From positions 25,622-89,621 of the forward strand of contig CAJFNC010000006.1 in the NCBI GenBank assembly GCA_904393835.1: a DNA stretch of 64,000 nt, given 5' to 3'. This document shows positions 39,613-50,360 of this stretch, piece by piece. Numbering within the stretch: the stretch's first letter is position 1; every line of letters begins with the position of its first letter. The position numbers and the translations under genes were made by a program. Below the pieces are notes generated by a model. It saw nothing but the letters and a program-made list of their open reading frames with translations, ran no database searches and was not told the origin of the DNA. The stretch is from an uncultured Ruminococcus sp. (GTDB lineage: Bacteria; Bacillota; Clostridia; Oscillospirales; Acutalibacteraceae).

Positions 39613-40526
39613 AAGAATATAAACTAGTTTGTACTGAATCAATGCGTGTTGATAAATATGTTGCCGGATCAGGCGAAATTAACCTATCACGCAGTGCTGC
39701 AGCATTGTTAATTGACGAAGGGAAAGTTACAGTCAACGGAAAAACAGTAAACAAAAAATACAAACTTTCAATAAACGACGTAATTGATATTTGTATTCCA
39801 GACCCCGTGCCATATGAAGCAAAGGCAGAAAATATTCCGCTCGACATTGTGTATGAAGATGATGATTTGCTTGTTGTAAACAAGCCAAAGGGGATGGTGG
39901 TTCATCCTGCTGCCGGCAACTATAACGGCACGCTTGTTAACGCTTTGCTCTATCATTGCGGTGACAGCCTATCCGGAATTAACGGAGTTTTACGGCCGGG
40001 AATAGTTCACCGGATTGATAAGGACACAAGCGGACTTTTAATCGTAGCAAAAAACGATTTTGCTCACACTCATTTGGCGGAACAAATTAAAAATCATTCT
40101 TTTACCAGAGAATATCAAGCAATAGCAGTAGGCAATATAAAGGATGAAAACGGTACTGTTGACGCCCCGATCGGCAGAAATCCCAATGACCGCAAAAAAA
40201 TGTGCGTTACGTCAAAGAACAGCAAAAACGCAGTCACACACTATTCTGTTATTGCAAGATATAAGGGTTATACCCATATAAAATGTGTGCTTGAAACAGG
40301 CAGAACACACCAAATCAGGGTGCATATGGCATATATAGGACATCCAATATCAGGTGATAAGGTCTATGGCTTAAAAAGTGAGAAAGTCGATTTTGAAGGT
40401 CAATGCCTTCATGCAGGGAAAATAGGCTTTATTCATCCTGCAACAAATGAGTATCTTGAGTTTAATGCTGACTTACCTGCTTATTTTAAAAAATATCTTC
40501 AAAAACTCAGTAATATTTCAAATTAG
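39609..40526 (+). CDS. rluD: RluA/RluD-family pseudouridine synthase
   Basis: S4 N-terminus; LLVVNKPKGMVVHPA; PGIVHRIDKDTSGLLIVAKN. Confidence 0.95.
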   Translation: MKEYKLVCTESMRVDKYVAGSGEINLSRSAAALLIDEGKVTVNGKTVNKKYKLSINDVIDICIPDPVPYEAKAENIPLDIVYEDDDLLVVNKPKGMVVHPAAGNYNGTLVNALLYHCGDSLSGINGVLRPGIVHRIDKDTSGLLIVAKNDFAHTHLAEQIKNHSFTREYQAIAVGNIKDENGTVDAPIGRNPNDRKKMCVTSKNSKNAVTHYSVIARYKGYTHIKCVLETGRTHQIRVHMAYIGHPISGDKVYGLKSEKVDFEGQCLHAGKIGFIHPATNEYLEFNADLPAYFKKYLQKLSNISN

Positions 40527-40562
40527 TAATACAATAAAATTTTATATTTTTCCAAAAAAGAC

Positions 40563-40591
40563 TTGCATTATTAATTATAATATGTTATTAT
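40563..40591 (+). promoter_or_regulatory. Promoter TTGCAT-N17-TATTAT upstream of rplS
   Basis: Read directly. Confidence 0.6.
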
Positions 40592-40599
40592 ATATAGGC

Positions 40600-40682
40600 A
40601 TTTGATACCGTCGTACTCTCGACGCGATCAAATAACGGCAAAGCCGTCATTTTGAAGCTGATAGTCCGCTGCCATATGGTAT
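40600..40682 (+). promoter_or_regulatory. Structured rplS 5' leader (L19-leader candidate)
   Basis: TTTGAT/ATCAAA with inner GTCG/CGAC; ACGGC-AAA-GCCGT; closing ATACC/GGTAT; directly upstream of rplS. Confidence 0.6.
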
Positions 40683-40710
40683 GAATATCGGGAAAAATAG
40701 GAGGATTATT

Positions 40711-41058
40711 ATGGACGCATTAAAAGCAATTGCAGCTGACTCAGTAAAAGAGACTACTCCTGAGTTCAGCGTGGGTGATACTGTAAAAGTATCAGTAAAC
40801 ATTCGTGAAGGCGAAAGAGAAAGAATTCAGATGTTCGAAGGTACAGTTATTGCTAAAAAAGGTAGCGGCGTAGCTGAGACTTTTACTGTAAGACGTGTAG
40901 CTTACGGTGTTGGTGTTGAAAGAGTATTCCCTCTCCATTCACCCAACGTTAAGGACATCCAGGTTGTTCGTTACGGTAAAGTTCGCAGAAGTAAGCTCTA
41001 CTATCTCCGTGACAGAGTTGGTAAGGCTGCTAAAGTTAAGGAACAGATTCGTAAGTAA
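40711..41058 (+). CDS. rplS: 50S ribosomal protein L19
   Basis: [60 protein letters not shown]. Confidence 0.98.
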   Translation: MDALKAIAADSVKETTPEFSVGDTVKVSVNIREGERERIQMFEGTVIAKKGSGVAETFTVRRVAYGVGVERVFPLHSPNVKDIQVVRYGKVRRSKLYYLRDRVGKAAKVKEQIRK

Positions 41059-41074
41059 TTTTTTAATCAGTCCA

Positions 41075-41102
41075 AAAAGGGAACTTCTTAAGTTCCCTTT
41101 TT
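41075..41102 (+). terminator. Intrinsic terminator after rplS
   Basis: AAAAGGGAACTT-CTT-AAGTTCCCTTTTTT. Confidence 0.9.
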
Positions 41103-41119
41103 TACTATTATCTTAGCAG

Positions 41120-41797
41120 GTGAATAAATTGAGCGATAAAAATACTCTACTGGATGATAACGAAATGAATATAAGCGGAACGGATATTGCGGAAGAAAGT
41201 TCTGAAGATTCAGACGTTATCACTCACGATGACAATGGGATCATTAAATTTGAGGCGCAAAATTCAGAGGGTGGAGTAGCAGGATTTTACGACTGGATAC
41301 GGTGCTTGATTTTTGCAATTTCCGTAGTTGTAATTTGTTTGACTTTTGTTTTCCGTTTGGTTGACGTTGAGGGACCTTCAATGGATAATACCCTTGCTTC
41401 TAAGGACAAGGTAATTGTTACGAACTTTGCATATACTCCCAAAGACAACGATATTGTTGTAATATCACATGGTGCAGAATATTCAAAGCCGATTATTAAG
41501 AGAATAATTGCTACAGAGGGACAGTCAGTTAAACTTGATTACGAAAACGACAGAATAATCGTTGACGGAGTTGTTATTGATGAGCCTTATATCGAAGGTA
41601 CAACCTTCAGCGGTAAATACGGCGATAATGAAATTCCGGATGTAATTCCCGAAGGCAAAGTTTTTGTTTTGGGTGATAACAGAAGAGTTTCACTTGACAG
41701 CAGATATCAGGAAATCGGTTTGATTGACGAAGAGAATATTATCGGTAAAGCTCAATTTGTTGTATTTCCGTTCAGCGAGTTCGGTTATCTCTATTAA
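41120..41797 (+). CDS. lepB: Signal peptidase I
   Basis: VDVEGPSMDNTLASKDKVIV...KRIIATEGQSVKL...VFVLGDNRRVSLDSR; TTG at 41129 is an alternative start. Confidence 0.93.
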   Translation: MNKLSDKNTLLDDNEMNISGTDIAEESSEDSDVITHDDNGIIKFEAQNSEGGVAGFYDWIRCLIFAISVVVICLTFVFRLVDVEGPSMDNTLASKDKVIVTNFAYTPKDNDIVVISHGAEYSKPIIKRIIATEGQSVKLDYENDRIIVDGVVIDEPYIEGTTFSGKYGDNEIPDVIPEGKVFVLGDNRRVSLDSRYQEIGLIDEENIIGKAQFVVFPFSEFGYLY

Positions 41798-41813
41798 GAT
41801 TATGTATTGTATT

Positions 41814-41856
41814 AAGCTTGTTTCTGTTTTATATATAGAAACAAGCTTATTTTTTA
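41814..41856 (+). terminator. Intrinsic terminator after lepB
   Basis: AAGCTTGTTTCT...AGAAACAAGCTT-ATTTTTT. Confidence 0.88.
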
Positions 41857-41882
41857 AATAGTAAGTAGTAAGGGGTGTATTT

Positions 41883-42755
41883 ATGAGTGAAATGCAAAAC
41901 ATTCAATGGTTTCCGGGACATATGACCAAAACGAAGCGTCAAATTCAGGCGAGCCTTAAGCTTGTTGACGCTGTTGCCGAAATCATTGACGCACGAATAC
42001 CTGTAAGCAGCAGGAATCCTGATTTATCTAAACTTATTCAAAACAAACCCCGTGTAATTTTAATGAATAAGTGCGATATGGCAAATAAAACTGCAACTAA
42101 AATGTGGATTGATTATTTTGACAAGCAAGGAATAACAGCAATAGCAGTTGATTGCAAAAGCGGACGCGGCTTAAATAAATTTACACCTGCTGTTACAAAA
42201 GTGATGAGCAAGCGTATTGAACAGTTAAAATCCAAGGGTATGGTAAATCCGACAATAAGAATTATGATTGTCGGTATTCCTAACGTCGGAAAATCATCTT
42301 TTATCAATAAGGTAGCAAAACACAACAGAGCAAAAGTAGAAGACAGACCGGGCGTTACAAGAGGTAATCAGTGGTACACCATTGCAAAAAATCTTGAAAT
42401 GCTTGACACTCCGGGTGTTCTTTGGCCTAAATTTGATGATCGTCTTGTCGGTGAACGACTTGCAATTACCGGTGCTGTAAAAGATCAGATTCTTGACATA
42501 GAATTGTTGGCGGTAAGACTGCTTGATTTTCTGAAAAAATTAAAGCCCGAAGATTTTATCGCTCGTTTTAAGCTTGAAGATATTGATATTGACAATTATG
42601 ATTCATTTGATTTATTATATCTTGTCGGCAAAAAAAGAGGTATGCTTGTGTCCGGAGGGGAAGTTAATACAGAAAGAGCGGCAATAATGCTTCTTGATGA
42701 ATTCAGAGCGGCAAAACTCGGCCGTATCACGATGGAAATGCCTTATGGAGGATAA
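41883..42755 (+). CDS. rbgA: Ribosome biogenesis GTPase YlqF/RbgA (circularly permuted GTPase)
   Basis: IQWFPGHMTKTKRQIQASLKLVDAVAEIIDARIPVSSRNP...GIPNVGKSSFIN...DTPGVLWPKF. Confidence 0.96.
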   Translation: MSEMQNIQWFPGHMTKTKRQIQASLKLVDAVAEIIDARIPVSSRNPDLSKLIQNKPRVILMNKCDMANKTATKMWIDYFDKQGITAIAVDCKSGRGLNKFTPAVTKVMSKRIEQLKSKGMVNPTIRIMIVGIPNVGKSSFINKVAKHNRAKVEDRPGVTRGNQWYTIAKNLEMLDTPGVLWPKFDDRLVGERLAITGAVKDQILDIELLAVRLLDFLKKLKPEDFIARFKLEDIDIDNYDSFDLLYLVGKKRGMLVSGGEVNTERAAIMLLDEFRAAKLGRITMEMPYGG

Positions 42756-42756
42756 T

Positions 42757-43377
42757 ATGGAATGGCTTGAATATGAAAACGAAGCATATGCTAAGGGATA
42801 TAGTGCTGTTTGCGGAGTTGACGAAGCAGGAAGAGGACCACTTGCAGGTCCTGTGTGTGCGGCTGCGGTTATTTTGCCGCAAAATACAGTTATTGATGGT
42901 GTAAATGATTCTAAAAAGCTAAGTGAAAAAAAGCGTGAGGCTCTTTTTGATGTTATAAAATCTAAAGCCATTTCATATTGTGTATCGTATGCGAGCGTTG
43001 AAGAAATTGAAAGTATGAATATTCTTAACGCAACAATGCTTGCAATGCAAAGAGCAGTTGCGGGACTTGATGTCAAAGCAGATTACGCCATGATTGACGG
43101 CAACAAAGTGCTTGATTTAAATATTGACTGCGAAAGCATAGTTAAGGGTGATGCTAAGTCAATGTCAATAGCTTGTGCATCAATTCTTGCAAAGGTATCA
43201 AGAGACAGACTTTTATATGAATATGCCGAAAAATATCCAGAATATCATTTTGAAAAACATAAAGGTTACGGCACGGCGTTGCATAGGGAAATGCTTCAAA
43301 AATACGGGCCGTGTCCTATACACAGAATCAGCTTTTTAGGTAAGATAATAAAAAATGAAACTGACACCGCAACGTAA
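42757..43377 (+). CDS. rnhB: Ribonuclease HII
   Basis: VCGVDEAGRGPLAGPVCAAAVILP; ORF start refined to ATG 42757. Confidence 0.97.
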   Translation: MEWLEYENEAYAKGYSAVCGVDEAGRGPLAGPVCAAAVILPQNTVIDGVNDSKKLSEKKREALFDVIKSKAISYCVSYASVEEIESMNILNATMLAMQRAVAGLDVKADYAMIDGNKVLDLNIDCESIVKGDAKSMSIACASILAKVSRDRLLYEYAEKYPEYHFEKHKGYGTALHREMLQKYGPCPIHRISFLGKIIKNETDTAT

Positions 43378-43747
43378 AAAAGGAAATATAGGAGAGGAAT
43401 ACGCAGCCAAATATTTAAAAAAACAAGGATATAAAATCCTTGGAAGGAATTATTTAAAGCCGTACGGAGAAATAGACATAATTGCAAGCTATAGAGAATA
43501 TATTGTCTTTGTTGAAGTAAAAACACGGCATGAAAATTCAGTAATAGCAGGAACACAGGCTGTAAACAGAATAAAACAACAGCGTATAATAAAGGCGGCA
43601 TCGTCATTTTACAGCGAAAACAAACTGGATTGCAATTGCAGGTTTGATGTTTGTGAGGTAATTATTGATGCTGAAAAACTAAAGCCGATAAAATGTATCC
43701 ATATTAAAAATGCTTTTATGCAGGAGGGTGACTATGCACCTCTTTGA
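43355..43747 (+). CDS. yraN: UPF0102/YraN-family endonuclease-like protein
   Basis: GNIGEEYAAKYLKKQGYKILGRNYLKPYGEIDIIASYREYIVFVEVKTR. Confidence 0.93.
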   Translation: MKLTPQRKKGNIGEEYAAKYLKKQGYKILGRNYLKPYGEIDIIASYREYIVFVEVKTRHENSVIAGTQAVNRIKQQRIIKAASSFYSENKLDCNCRFDVCEVIIDAEKLKPIKCIHIKNAFMQEGDYAPL

Positions 43748-44675
43748 TTTACATTGTGACACGCTCTATAAAGCGGTTAATGGCAAAAGTTCCTTAAATT
43801 GCTCCGAGTATGACGTACAAATAAACCCATATGATATATTTAAAACAAAATTACAGTGTTATGCTGTTTGGCTTTCTGATGAATTAAGCGGAGAGGATGC
43901 CGAAAAAGTTTTTTTTAAGGCTGCAAAGCTTATAAAATCAGAGTGTGCACGTTTAAATATTCCTTTAATATTTCCTGGTGAAAAAATTAAAGAAAGTTTT
44001 TATAATAATACTTATTCGGCATTTTTCACAGTCGAAAACGCCCTTGCGTTAAACGGAAAGCTTGAGAATGTAGAAAAATTTTCTCAGTTTGGAGTCAGAA
44101 TGATGACACTTACTTGGAATGCCGAAAATCAGATAGGCGGCGGAGCCGATGACGAAGCGAACAGCGGACTGACAAAGTTCGGCAAAGACGTAATCAGGGA
44201 AATGGAACGCTGCAATATGGTTGTTGATATCTCTCACGCGTGCGATAAACTGTTTTACGATGTAGCACAATTTGCAAAAAAGCCTTTTGTTGCATCTCAT
44301 TCTAATTCAAGAACTATTACGAATCACAGACGTAACTTGACTGATGAACAGTTTAAATTAATTGTTAAAAATAAAGGTCTTGTCGGTTTAAATTTCTGCA
44401 AATATTTTTTGAATAATGATTCGGACAAAGCCTCAATTGATGATATCTTACGGCATACGGAACATTTTTTATCTTTAGGCGGAGAAGACGTACTTTGCTT
44501 TGGAAGCGATTTTGACGGTTGTGATTTACCGAATGATATTTCTTCTAACGAAAATATGTGTCAAATTTACGAGAAATTTTTGCGAAGTAACGTCAAAGAG
44601 AGCATAATCCGAAAGATTTTTTACGAAAATGCAGTTAATTTCTTCGAAAACTTTGACAATCTGCGAATTATGTAG
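43734..44675 (+). CDS. Membrane dipeptidase (peptidase M19 family)
   Basis: MHLFDLHCDTLYKA...LTWNAENQIGGGADDEANSGLTKFGKDVIREMERCNMVVDISHA...SHSNSRTITNHRRNLTD. Confidence 0.93.
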   Translation: MHLFDLHCDTLYKAVNGKSSLNCSEYDVQINPYDIFKTKLQCYAVWLSDELSGEDAEKVFFKAAKLIKSECARLNIPLIFPGEKIKESFYNNTYSAFFTVENALALNGKLENVEKFSQFGVRMMTLTWNAENQIGGGADDEANSGLTKFGKDVIREMERCNMVVDISHACDKLFYDVAQFAKKPFVASHSNSRTITNHRRNLTDEQFKLIVKNKGLVGLNFCKYFLNNDSDKASIDDILRHTEHFLSLGGEDVLCFGSDFDGCDLPNDISSNENMCQIYEKFLRSNVKESIIRKIFYENAVNFFENFDNLRIM

Positions 44676-44717
44676 TAAAATATTTGATGTTTAAAGCTAA
44701 TTGAAAGGAAGATTTCA

Positions 44718-46226
44718 ATGTTATACAACAGCACACAAAATGCTGCTGAGGTTGTATCAGCTGCACAGGCGATTGCTCAGGGCATATCAAAAGACGGAGG
44801 ATTGTTCGTACCTCAGGATTTTCCTAAGTACGACACAGAAACTTTAAAGGCGCTTCTTAAAACAGATTATAAGGGAAGAGCTAAAAAAATCTTTTCAGAT
44901 TTTCTTACGGATTTTACCGAAGATGAAATCAATGAATGTGTGGAAAAAGCATACACATCTTCAAAATTCGGTTCGGAAAATCCTGCTCCGCTAAACTTTT
45001 GTAAACTCGACAATAAAACTCTCAATATTTTGGAGCTTTGGCATGGCCCTACTTGTGCTTTTAAAGATATGGCGCTTCAGATTTTACCGCATTTGCTCAC
45101 AAAGTCGTTAAAGAAAACCTATGATGGTAAAGACGCTGTTATCCTTGTGGCTACATCAGGTGACACAGGTAAAGCTGCTCTTGAAGGCTTCAAAGATGTT
45201 GACCATACAAAAATTATTGTTTTTTACCCTGTTGACGGTGTAAGTCCTATGCAAAAGCAACAGATGAACACTCAGGAAGGCAGCAATGTTAAGGTTTGTG
45301 CTATCAAAGGCAATTTTGACGATGCTCAGACAGGTGTTAAAAAGATATTTACGACTCCGTCAATCGCAGAGAAGCTTGCTGAAAATAATATGTTGTTTTC
45401 TTCCGCAAACTCAATTAACTGGGGCAGACTTCTTCCTCAAATCGTTTACTACGTATCAGCATATTGTGATATGGTAAACGAGGGTAAAATTAAGTTTGGA
45501 GATAAAATCAACGTTGTTGTTCCCACGGGTAACTTCGGTAATATTCTTGCTTCATATTATGCAAGCATTATGGGACTTCCGATTAATAAATTTATCTGCG
45601 CTTCAAACTCAAATAATGTTTTGACTGATTTCATCAGGACAGGCATTTATGATAAGAACAGACATTTCTATACAACAATTTCTCCGTCAATGGATATTCT
45701 CGTATCAAGTAACCTTGAGCGTTTGCTCTATATGCTCAGCGGAAACGACGATAAAACAACAAAGATTTGGATGGATTCACTCAAATCTGAGGGCAAATAC
45801 GAGGTCAGTGACAAAGTTAAGTCGGTAATCAAGGAAAAATTCTACGGCGGATACTGTGACGATGTCAATACCAAGGCTACTATTCACAAAATTTTTGAGC
45901 AGGATAAATATCTCTGCGACACTCACACTGCGGTTGCAGTTAATGTATATACTCAGTATGTTGATGAAACAGGCGACACTACTCCGACTGTTATTGCATC
46001 AACGGCAAGTCCTTATAAATTCTCAAAATCCGTGTTGCAGGCAGTTGCTCCCGATTGTGATCTTCCGGATAACGAATTTGATATGGTTGATAAGCTCCAC
46101 GAGCTTACAGGTATGGCAGTACCTGTGCCTCTTGCAAATCTTAAAAACAAAAAAGTTCGTTTCTCTGATGTTACCGAAGTTGACAAAATGCCTAATTATG
46201 TGCTAAGTGCACTCGGTATTGAGTAA
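44718..46226 (+). CDS. thrC: Threonine synthase
   Basis: LELWHGPTCAFKDMALQILPHLL...VATSGDTGKAALEGF. Confidence 0.95.
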   Translation: MLYNSTQNAAEVVSAAQAIAQGISKDGGLFVPQDFPKYDTETLKALLKTDYKGRAKKIFSDFLTDFTEDEINECVEKAYTSSKFGSENPAPLNFCKLDNKTLNILELWHGPTCAFKDMALQILPHLLTKSLKKTYDGKDAVILVATSGDTGKAALEGFKDVDHTKIIVFYPVDGVSPMQKQQMNTQEGSNVKVCAIKGNFDDAQTGVKKIFTTPSIAEKLAENNMLFSSANSINWGRLLPQIVYYVSAYCDMVNEGKIKFGDKINVVVPTGNFGNILASYYASIMGLPINKFICASNSNNVLTDFIRTGIYDKNRHFYTTISPSMDILVSSNLERLLYMLSGNDDKTTKIWMDSLKSEGKYEVSDKVKSVIKEKFYGGYCDDVNTKATIHKIFEQDKYLCDTHTAVAVNVYTQYVDETGDTTPTVIASTASPYKFSKSVLQAVAPDCDLPDNEFDMVDKLHELTGMAVPVPLANLKNKKVRFSDVTEVDKMPNYVLSALGIE

Positions 46227-46915
46227 TGTCTTTGTTTGTTATAGGTGATCTTCATCTTTCGTTAGGTGAAGATAAGCCTATGGATATATTTTCGGGATGG
46301 CAGGACTATGTTCAGCGCCTTGAAAAAAATTGGAAAAGAATCGTGACCGATAATGATACAGTCGTAATTGCAGGTGATATTTCCTGGGCAATGAAACTTG
46401 AACAGACTTATACGGATTTCAAGTTCATTGAAGATTTACCCGGTAAAAAGATATTTTTAAAGGGTAACCATGATTATTGGTGGGGAACTAAAAATAAAAT
46501 TGACAATTTCCTGTCGGCAAATTCGCTTGACACCATTTCTATATTATTTAATAATTCCTATGTGTGCGGTGAATACGCTGTTTGCGGCACAAGAGGCTGG
46601 TTCCTTGAAAATGACAAGCCCGAGGATATTAAGGTTTTAAATCGTGAGGTCGGACGCCTTATAACGTCAATAGAAAGCGCTCTTAAAACAGGAAAAGAAC
46701 CGGTTGTATTTTTACATTATCCTCCTGTTTACGGAGGGAACGAATGTAAAGAAATTATGGATGTATTGCGTAAATATTCCATAAAAAAGTGTTACTACGG
46801 CCATATTCACGGAACTCAAAATATGCGCTATGCAACAGAGGGCGAATACGACGGAATCAAATTTACTCTTGTTTCTTGTGACAGGGTATCATTTACACCG
46901 ATTTTAGTCAGATAA
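46226..46915 (+). CDS. Metallophosphoesterase
   Basis: VIGDLHLSLGEDKPMD...VIAGDISWAMKLEQ...LKGNHDYWW...YYGHIHG. Confidence 0.93.
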   Translation: MSLFVIGDLHLSLGEDKPMDIFSGWQDYVQRLEKNWKRIVTDNDTVVIAGDISWAMKLEQTYTDFKFIEDLPGKKIFLKGNHDYWWGTKNKIDNFLSANSLDTISILFNNSYVCGEYAVCGTRGWFLENDKPEDIKVLNREVGRLITSIESALKTGKEPVVFLHYPPVYGGNECKEIMDVLRKYSIKKCYYGHIHGTQNMRYATEGEYDGIKFTLVSCDRVSFTPILVR

Positions 46916-46932
46916 TTTATGTAATTTATATA

Positions 46933-46961
46933 TTGGCAAAACAATTGTTTTGTGGTATAAT
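46933..46961 (+). promoter_or_regulatory. tig promoter TTGGCA-N17-TATAAT with a 16-bp palindrome in the spacer
   Basis: CAAAACAATTGTTTTG at 46937-46952 is a perfect palindrome between -35 and -10. Confidence 0.7.
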
Positions 46962-47002
46962 TAGACGATAATTAAAACAGTTTATAATTGGAGGATAATA
47001 CA

Positions 47003-48283
47003 ATGGCATTAAAGGAAAGTACAAAAAAAGAACAGGCTAATTCATATGAGCTTGTTGTAAGCGTTGACGCAGATACATTTGAAAAGGCAATAAATGCTGT
47101 CTACAAGAAGCAGGTTAAAAACATTTCAATACAGGGCTTTAGAAAAGGTAAGGCTCCCCGTAAGGTAATTGAAAAGATGTACGGCTCAGAAGTTTTCTAC
47201 GAAGATGCTATGCAGGATTGCTATCCAGATGCACTTTATGACGCTGCAAAAGAAGCAGACGTTAAAATTGTAAAGGTTGAGACTTTGGAAGCTGTTGAAG
47301 CAGGAAAAGACGGCTTTACATTTAAGGCAAACATCATTGTTGAACCGACAATGGACATCAATGACTACCTCGGCGTTGAAGTTACAAAAAAGTCAACAGA
47401 TGTTACTGATGAACTCGTTGACGAAGAGATTCAGAAGGTTAGAGAGCGTAACGCAAGAATCATCACTGTTGACGACAGAGCAGCTCAGGACGGTGATATT
47501 GCAGTAATTGACTTTGAGGGCTTTGTTGACGGCGAAGCATTTGACGGCGGCAAGGCTGAAAACTACAACCTCAAGCTCGGTTCAAACAGTTTTATTCCGG
47601 GATTTGAAGAGCAGATTATCGGTCACAACACAGACGAAGAGTTCAGCATCAATGTTAAATTCCCTGATGATTATCAAGCTGAAGAGCTTAAGGGCAAGGA
47701 CGCGGAATTCAAAATTAAACTTCATGAGATTAAAACAAATGAACTTCCTGAAGTTGATGATGACTTTGTAAAGGATGTTTCTGACAAAGATACACTTGAT
47801 GAGTACAAGGCCGAACTTAAGGAGACAATTGCAAAACGTCTTGAAGATGAAGCTGAAAAGGATATCGACGATCAGATTGCTAACAAACTTATGGAACTCC
47901 TTGAGGGTGAAATTCCGGAGGCAATGTACGAGAACCAGACAAACGATATGGTAAGAGATTTCGATATGCGTTTGCGTTCACAGGGTCTTGACATCAACAC
48001 ATATATGCAGTATATGGGTACTGATATCGAAGGTCTCAAGAAAATGTACAGAGACGAAGCTGAGAAGAGAGTTAAACTCAGACTTGCTCTTGAAACAATT
48101 GCTAAAAAAGAAAACATAGAGGTAACAGACGAAGACCTTGAAAATGAATATAAAAAGCTTGCAGAAGCTTATCAGATGGATGTTGACAAGGTTAAGGCTG
48201 CTATTCCCGTTGAGTCTCTTTCAGAGGATATCAAGGTTGAAAAGGCTTTGAAACTTGTTAAGGATAAAGCTAATATTAAATAA
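47003..48283 (+). CDS. tig: Trigger factor
   Basis: SVDADTFEKAINAVYKKQVKNISIQGFRKGKAPRKVIEKMYG. Confidence 0.97.
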   Translation: MALKESTKKEQANSYELVVSVDADTFEKAINAVYKKQVKNISIQGFRKGKAPRKVIEKMYGSEVFYEDAMQDCYPDALYDAAKEADVKIVKVETLEAVEAGKDGFTFKANIIVEPTMDINDYLGVEVTKKSTDVTDELVDEEIQKVRERNARIITVDDRAAQDGDIAVIDFEGFVDGEAFDGGKAENYNLKLGSNSFIPGFEEQIIGHNTDEEFSINVKFPDDYQAEELKGKDAEFKIKLHEIKTNELPEVDDDFVKDVSDKDTLDEYKAELKETIAKRLEDEAEKDIDDQIANKLMELLEGEIPEAMYENQTNDMVRDFDMRLRSQGLDINTYMQYMGTDIEGLKKMYRDEAEKRVKLRLALETIAKKENIEVTDEDLENEYKKLAEAYQMDVDKVKAAIPVESLSEDIKVEKALKLVKDKANIK

Positions 48284-48342
48284 TTTGAATATATCTTGAA
48301 ATTTTGCTAATTATAATTAATATTTTGAAAGGTTATGATTAA

Positions 48343-48924
48343 ATGGCTTTAGTACCGTATGTAGTTGAACAAACCAGCAGAGGTGAACGTTCATATGATA
48401 TTTATTCGCGTTTGCTCAATGACAGAATTATTATGCTTACTGATGAGGTAAACAGTGCAAGCGCAAGCGTTGTTGTAGCGCAGCTTCTTTATCTTGAAAG
48501 TCAGGATCCTACAAAAGATATCAGTCTTTACATTAACAGCCCCGGCGGAAGTGTAACTGACGGATTTGCAATTTTTGATACAATGAACTACATCAAGTGT
48601 GATGTTTCAACAATTTGTATGGGAATGGCAGCAAGTATGGGTGCGTTTCTCCTTGCAGCCGGTACAAAGGGTAAAAGACTTGCTCTTCCTAACAGTGATA
48701 TTATGATTCACCAGCCTTCAGGCGGTGCTCAGGGTCAGGCAACAGATATGGAAATCCATACAAAACATATTCTTGATATGAAACAAAGACTTAATCAGAT
48801 TCTTGCTGATAATACAGGTCAACCCATTGACGTTATCGCAAGAGATACAAACCGTGATAACTTTATGACTGCTCAGCAGGCATTGGAATACGGTTTGATT
48901 GATAAGGTAATTGAAAAAAGATAA
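48343..48924 (+). CDS. clpP: ATP-dependent Clp protease proteolytic subunit
   Basis: [32 protein letters not shown]...[13 protein letters not shown]...MIHQPSGG. Confidence 0.98.
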   Translation: MALVPYVVEQTSRGERSYDIYSRLLNDRIIMLTDEVNSASASVVVAQLLYLESQDPTKDISLYINSPGGSVTDGFAIFDTMNYIKCDVSTICMGMAASMGAFLLAAGTKGKRLALPNSDIMIHQPSGGAQGQATDMEIHTKHILDMKQRLNQILADNTGQPIDVIARDTNRDNFMTAQQALEYGLIDKVIEKR

Positions 48925-48952
48925 TTAATTTTAGATAGGTGAGGATTGGCTG

Positions 48953-50290
48953 ATGGCTAACAAGAACAACGAAACAGAAATTTATTGTTCATTCTGCGGT
49001 AAGCCGCAAGACATGGTTGGACGTTTGATTGCGGGCAACGGTGTATATATTTGTGACAAATGCGTTGAGCTTTGTATGAATATTCTTGAACAATCAAATG
49101 AGATTGAACATGAGCATGACGGTTATCAGCAAGATCAGTCCTCGACTATCCCTGCCGAACCACCGATTTTACTCAAGCCTAAGGAAATTAAGGCAATTCT
49201 CGACGAATATGTAATCGGACAGGATCAAGCTAAAATTACATTGAGCGTTGCTGTTTATAATCATTACAAAAGAGCATTTGCCCATGATGAAAGTGTTGAT
49301 TTTTCTAAGAGCAATGTTTTACTTTTGGGACCTACCGGCGTCGGAAAAACCCTTCTTGCTCAAACACTTGCCAAGGCTCTTGACGTACCGTTTGCAATCG
49401 CTGACGCTACTACCTTGACTGAAGCCGGTTATGTGGGCGAGGATGTTGAAAATATTCTTTTGAAGCTTATTCAAGCTGCTGATTTTGATATTGCAAAGGC
49501 AGAACGCGGAATTATTTATATTGACGAGATTGACAAGATTGCAAGAAAATCAGAGAATCCGTCAATAACACGGGATGTAAGCGGTGAAGGTGTTCAACAG
49601 GCTTTATTAAAGATTGTTGAGGGTACTGTTGCAAACGTTCCTCCGCAGGGGGGAAGAAAACATCCTCAGCAGGAATTTTTGCAGATTGACACAAAAAATA
49701 TTTTGTTTATTTGCGGCGGTGCTTTTGACGGGCTTGAAAAAATAGTTGAAAAACGTAAGGGATCTTCGGTAATTGGTTTTGAATCATTGATTAAATCAAA
49801 AGCTGAACTAAACGAAACTGATTGGATGAAAGAAGTTACGGCTCACGATCTTGTCAAATATGGAATTATTCCAGAGCTTATAGGTCGATTGCCTGTAATT
49901 ACAGCACTCAGCGGTCTTGATACCGATGCGCTTGTTCAGATTTTGACCGTTCCCAAAAATTCCATTGTTCAGCAGTACAAGCGTTTATTTGAACTTGATA
50001 ATGTTGAACTTACTTTTGAGGACGATGCGCTTAAAGCAATCGCTGAAAAGGCGCAGGAACAACATACAGGCGCAAGAGGACTCAGAGGTATTATGGAGGG
50101 AATTCTCACCGATTTAATGTTTGAAACTCCTTCGGACAGCACCATTGAGCGAATCATTATTACAAAAGATGTGGTTGTCGACGGGGCTCAGCCTCAAATA
50201 ATCCGCAGAAAAGAAAGCTTGTCGCTTCCTGCTAACAGTACTACAAAGAAAGATGCAATGAAGCGTCAAAAGCGCAACACAGCGTCTTGA
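48953..50290 (+). CDS. clpX: ATP-dependent Clp protease ATPase subunit ClpX
   Basis: [49 protein letters not shown]. Confidence 0.98.
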   Translation: MANKNNETEIYCSFCGKPQDMVGRLIAGNGVYICDKCVELCMNILEQSNEIEHEHDGYQQDQSSTIPAEPPILLKPKEIKAILDEYVIGQDQAKITLSVAVYNHYKRAFAHDESVDFSKSNVLLLGPTGVGKTLLAQTLAKALDVPFAIADATTLTEAGYVGEDVENILLKLIQAADFDIAKAERGIIYIDEIDKIARKSENPSITRDVSGEGVQQALLKIVEGTVANVPPQGGRKHPQQEFLQIDTKNILFICGGAFDGLEKIVEKRKGSSVIGFESLIKSKAELNETDWMKEVTAHDLVKYGIIPELIGRLPVITALSGLDTDALVQILTVPKNSIVQQYKRLFELDNVELTFEDDALKAIAEKAQEQHTGARGLRGIMEGILTDLMFETPSDSTIERIIITKDVVVDGAQPQIIRRKESLSLPANSTTKKDAMKRQKRNTAS

Positions 50291-50301
50291 TATAAGAATC
50301 T

Positions 50302-50341
50302 AAAGCTGTATTGCATATCTTTACAATACAGCTTTATTTTT
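50302..50341 (+). terminator. Intrinsic terminator after clpX
   Basis: AAAGCTGTATTG-CATATCTTTA-CAATACAGCTTT then ATTTTTATT. Confidence 0.85.
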
Positions 50342-50360
50342 ATTATGAAAGGAATTGTTT

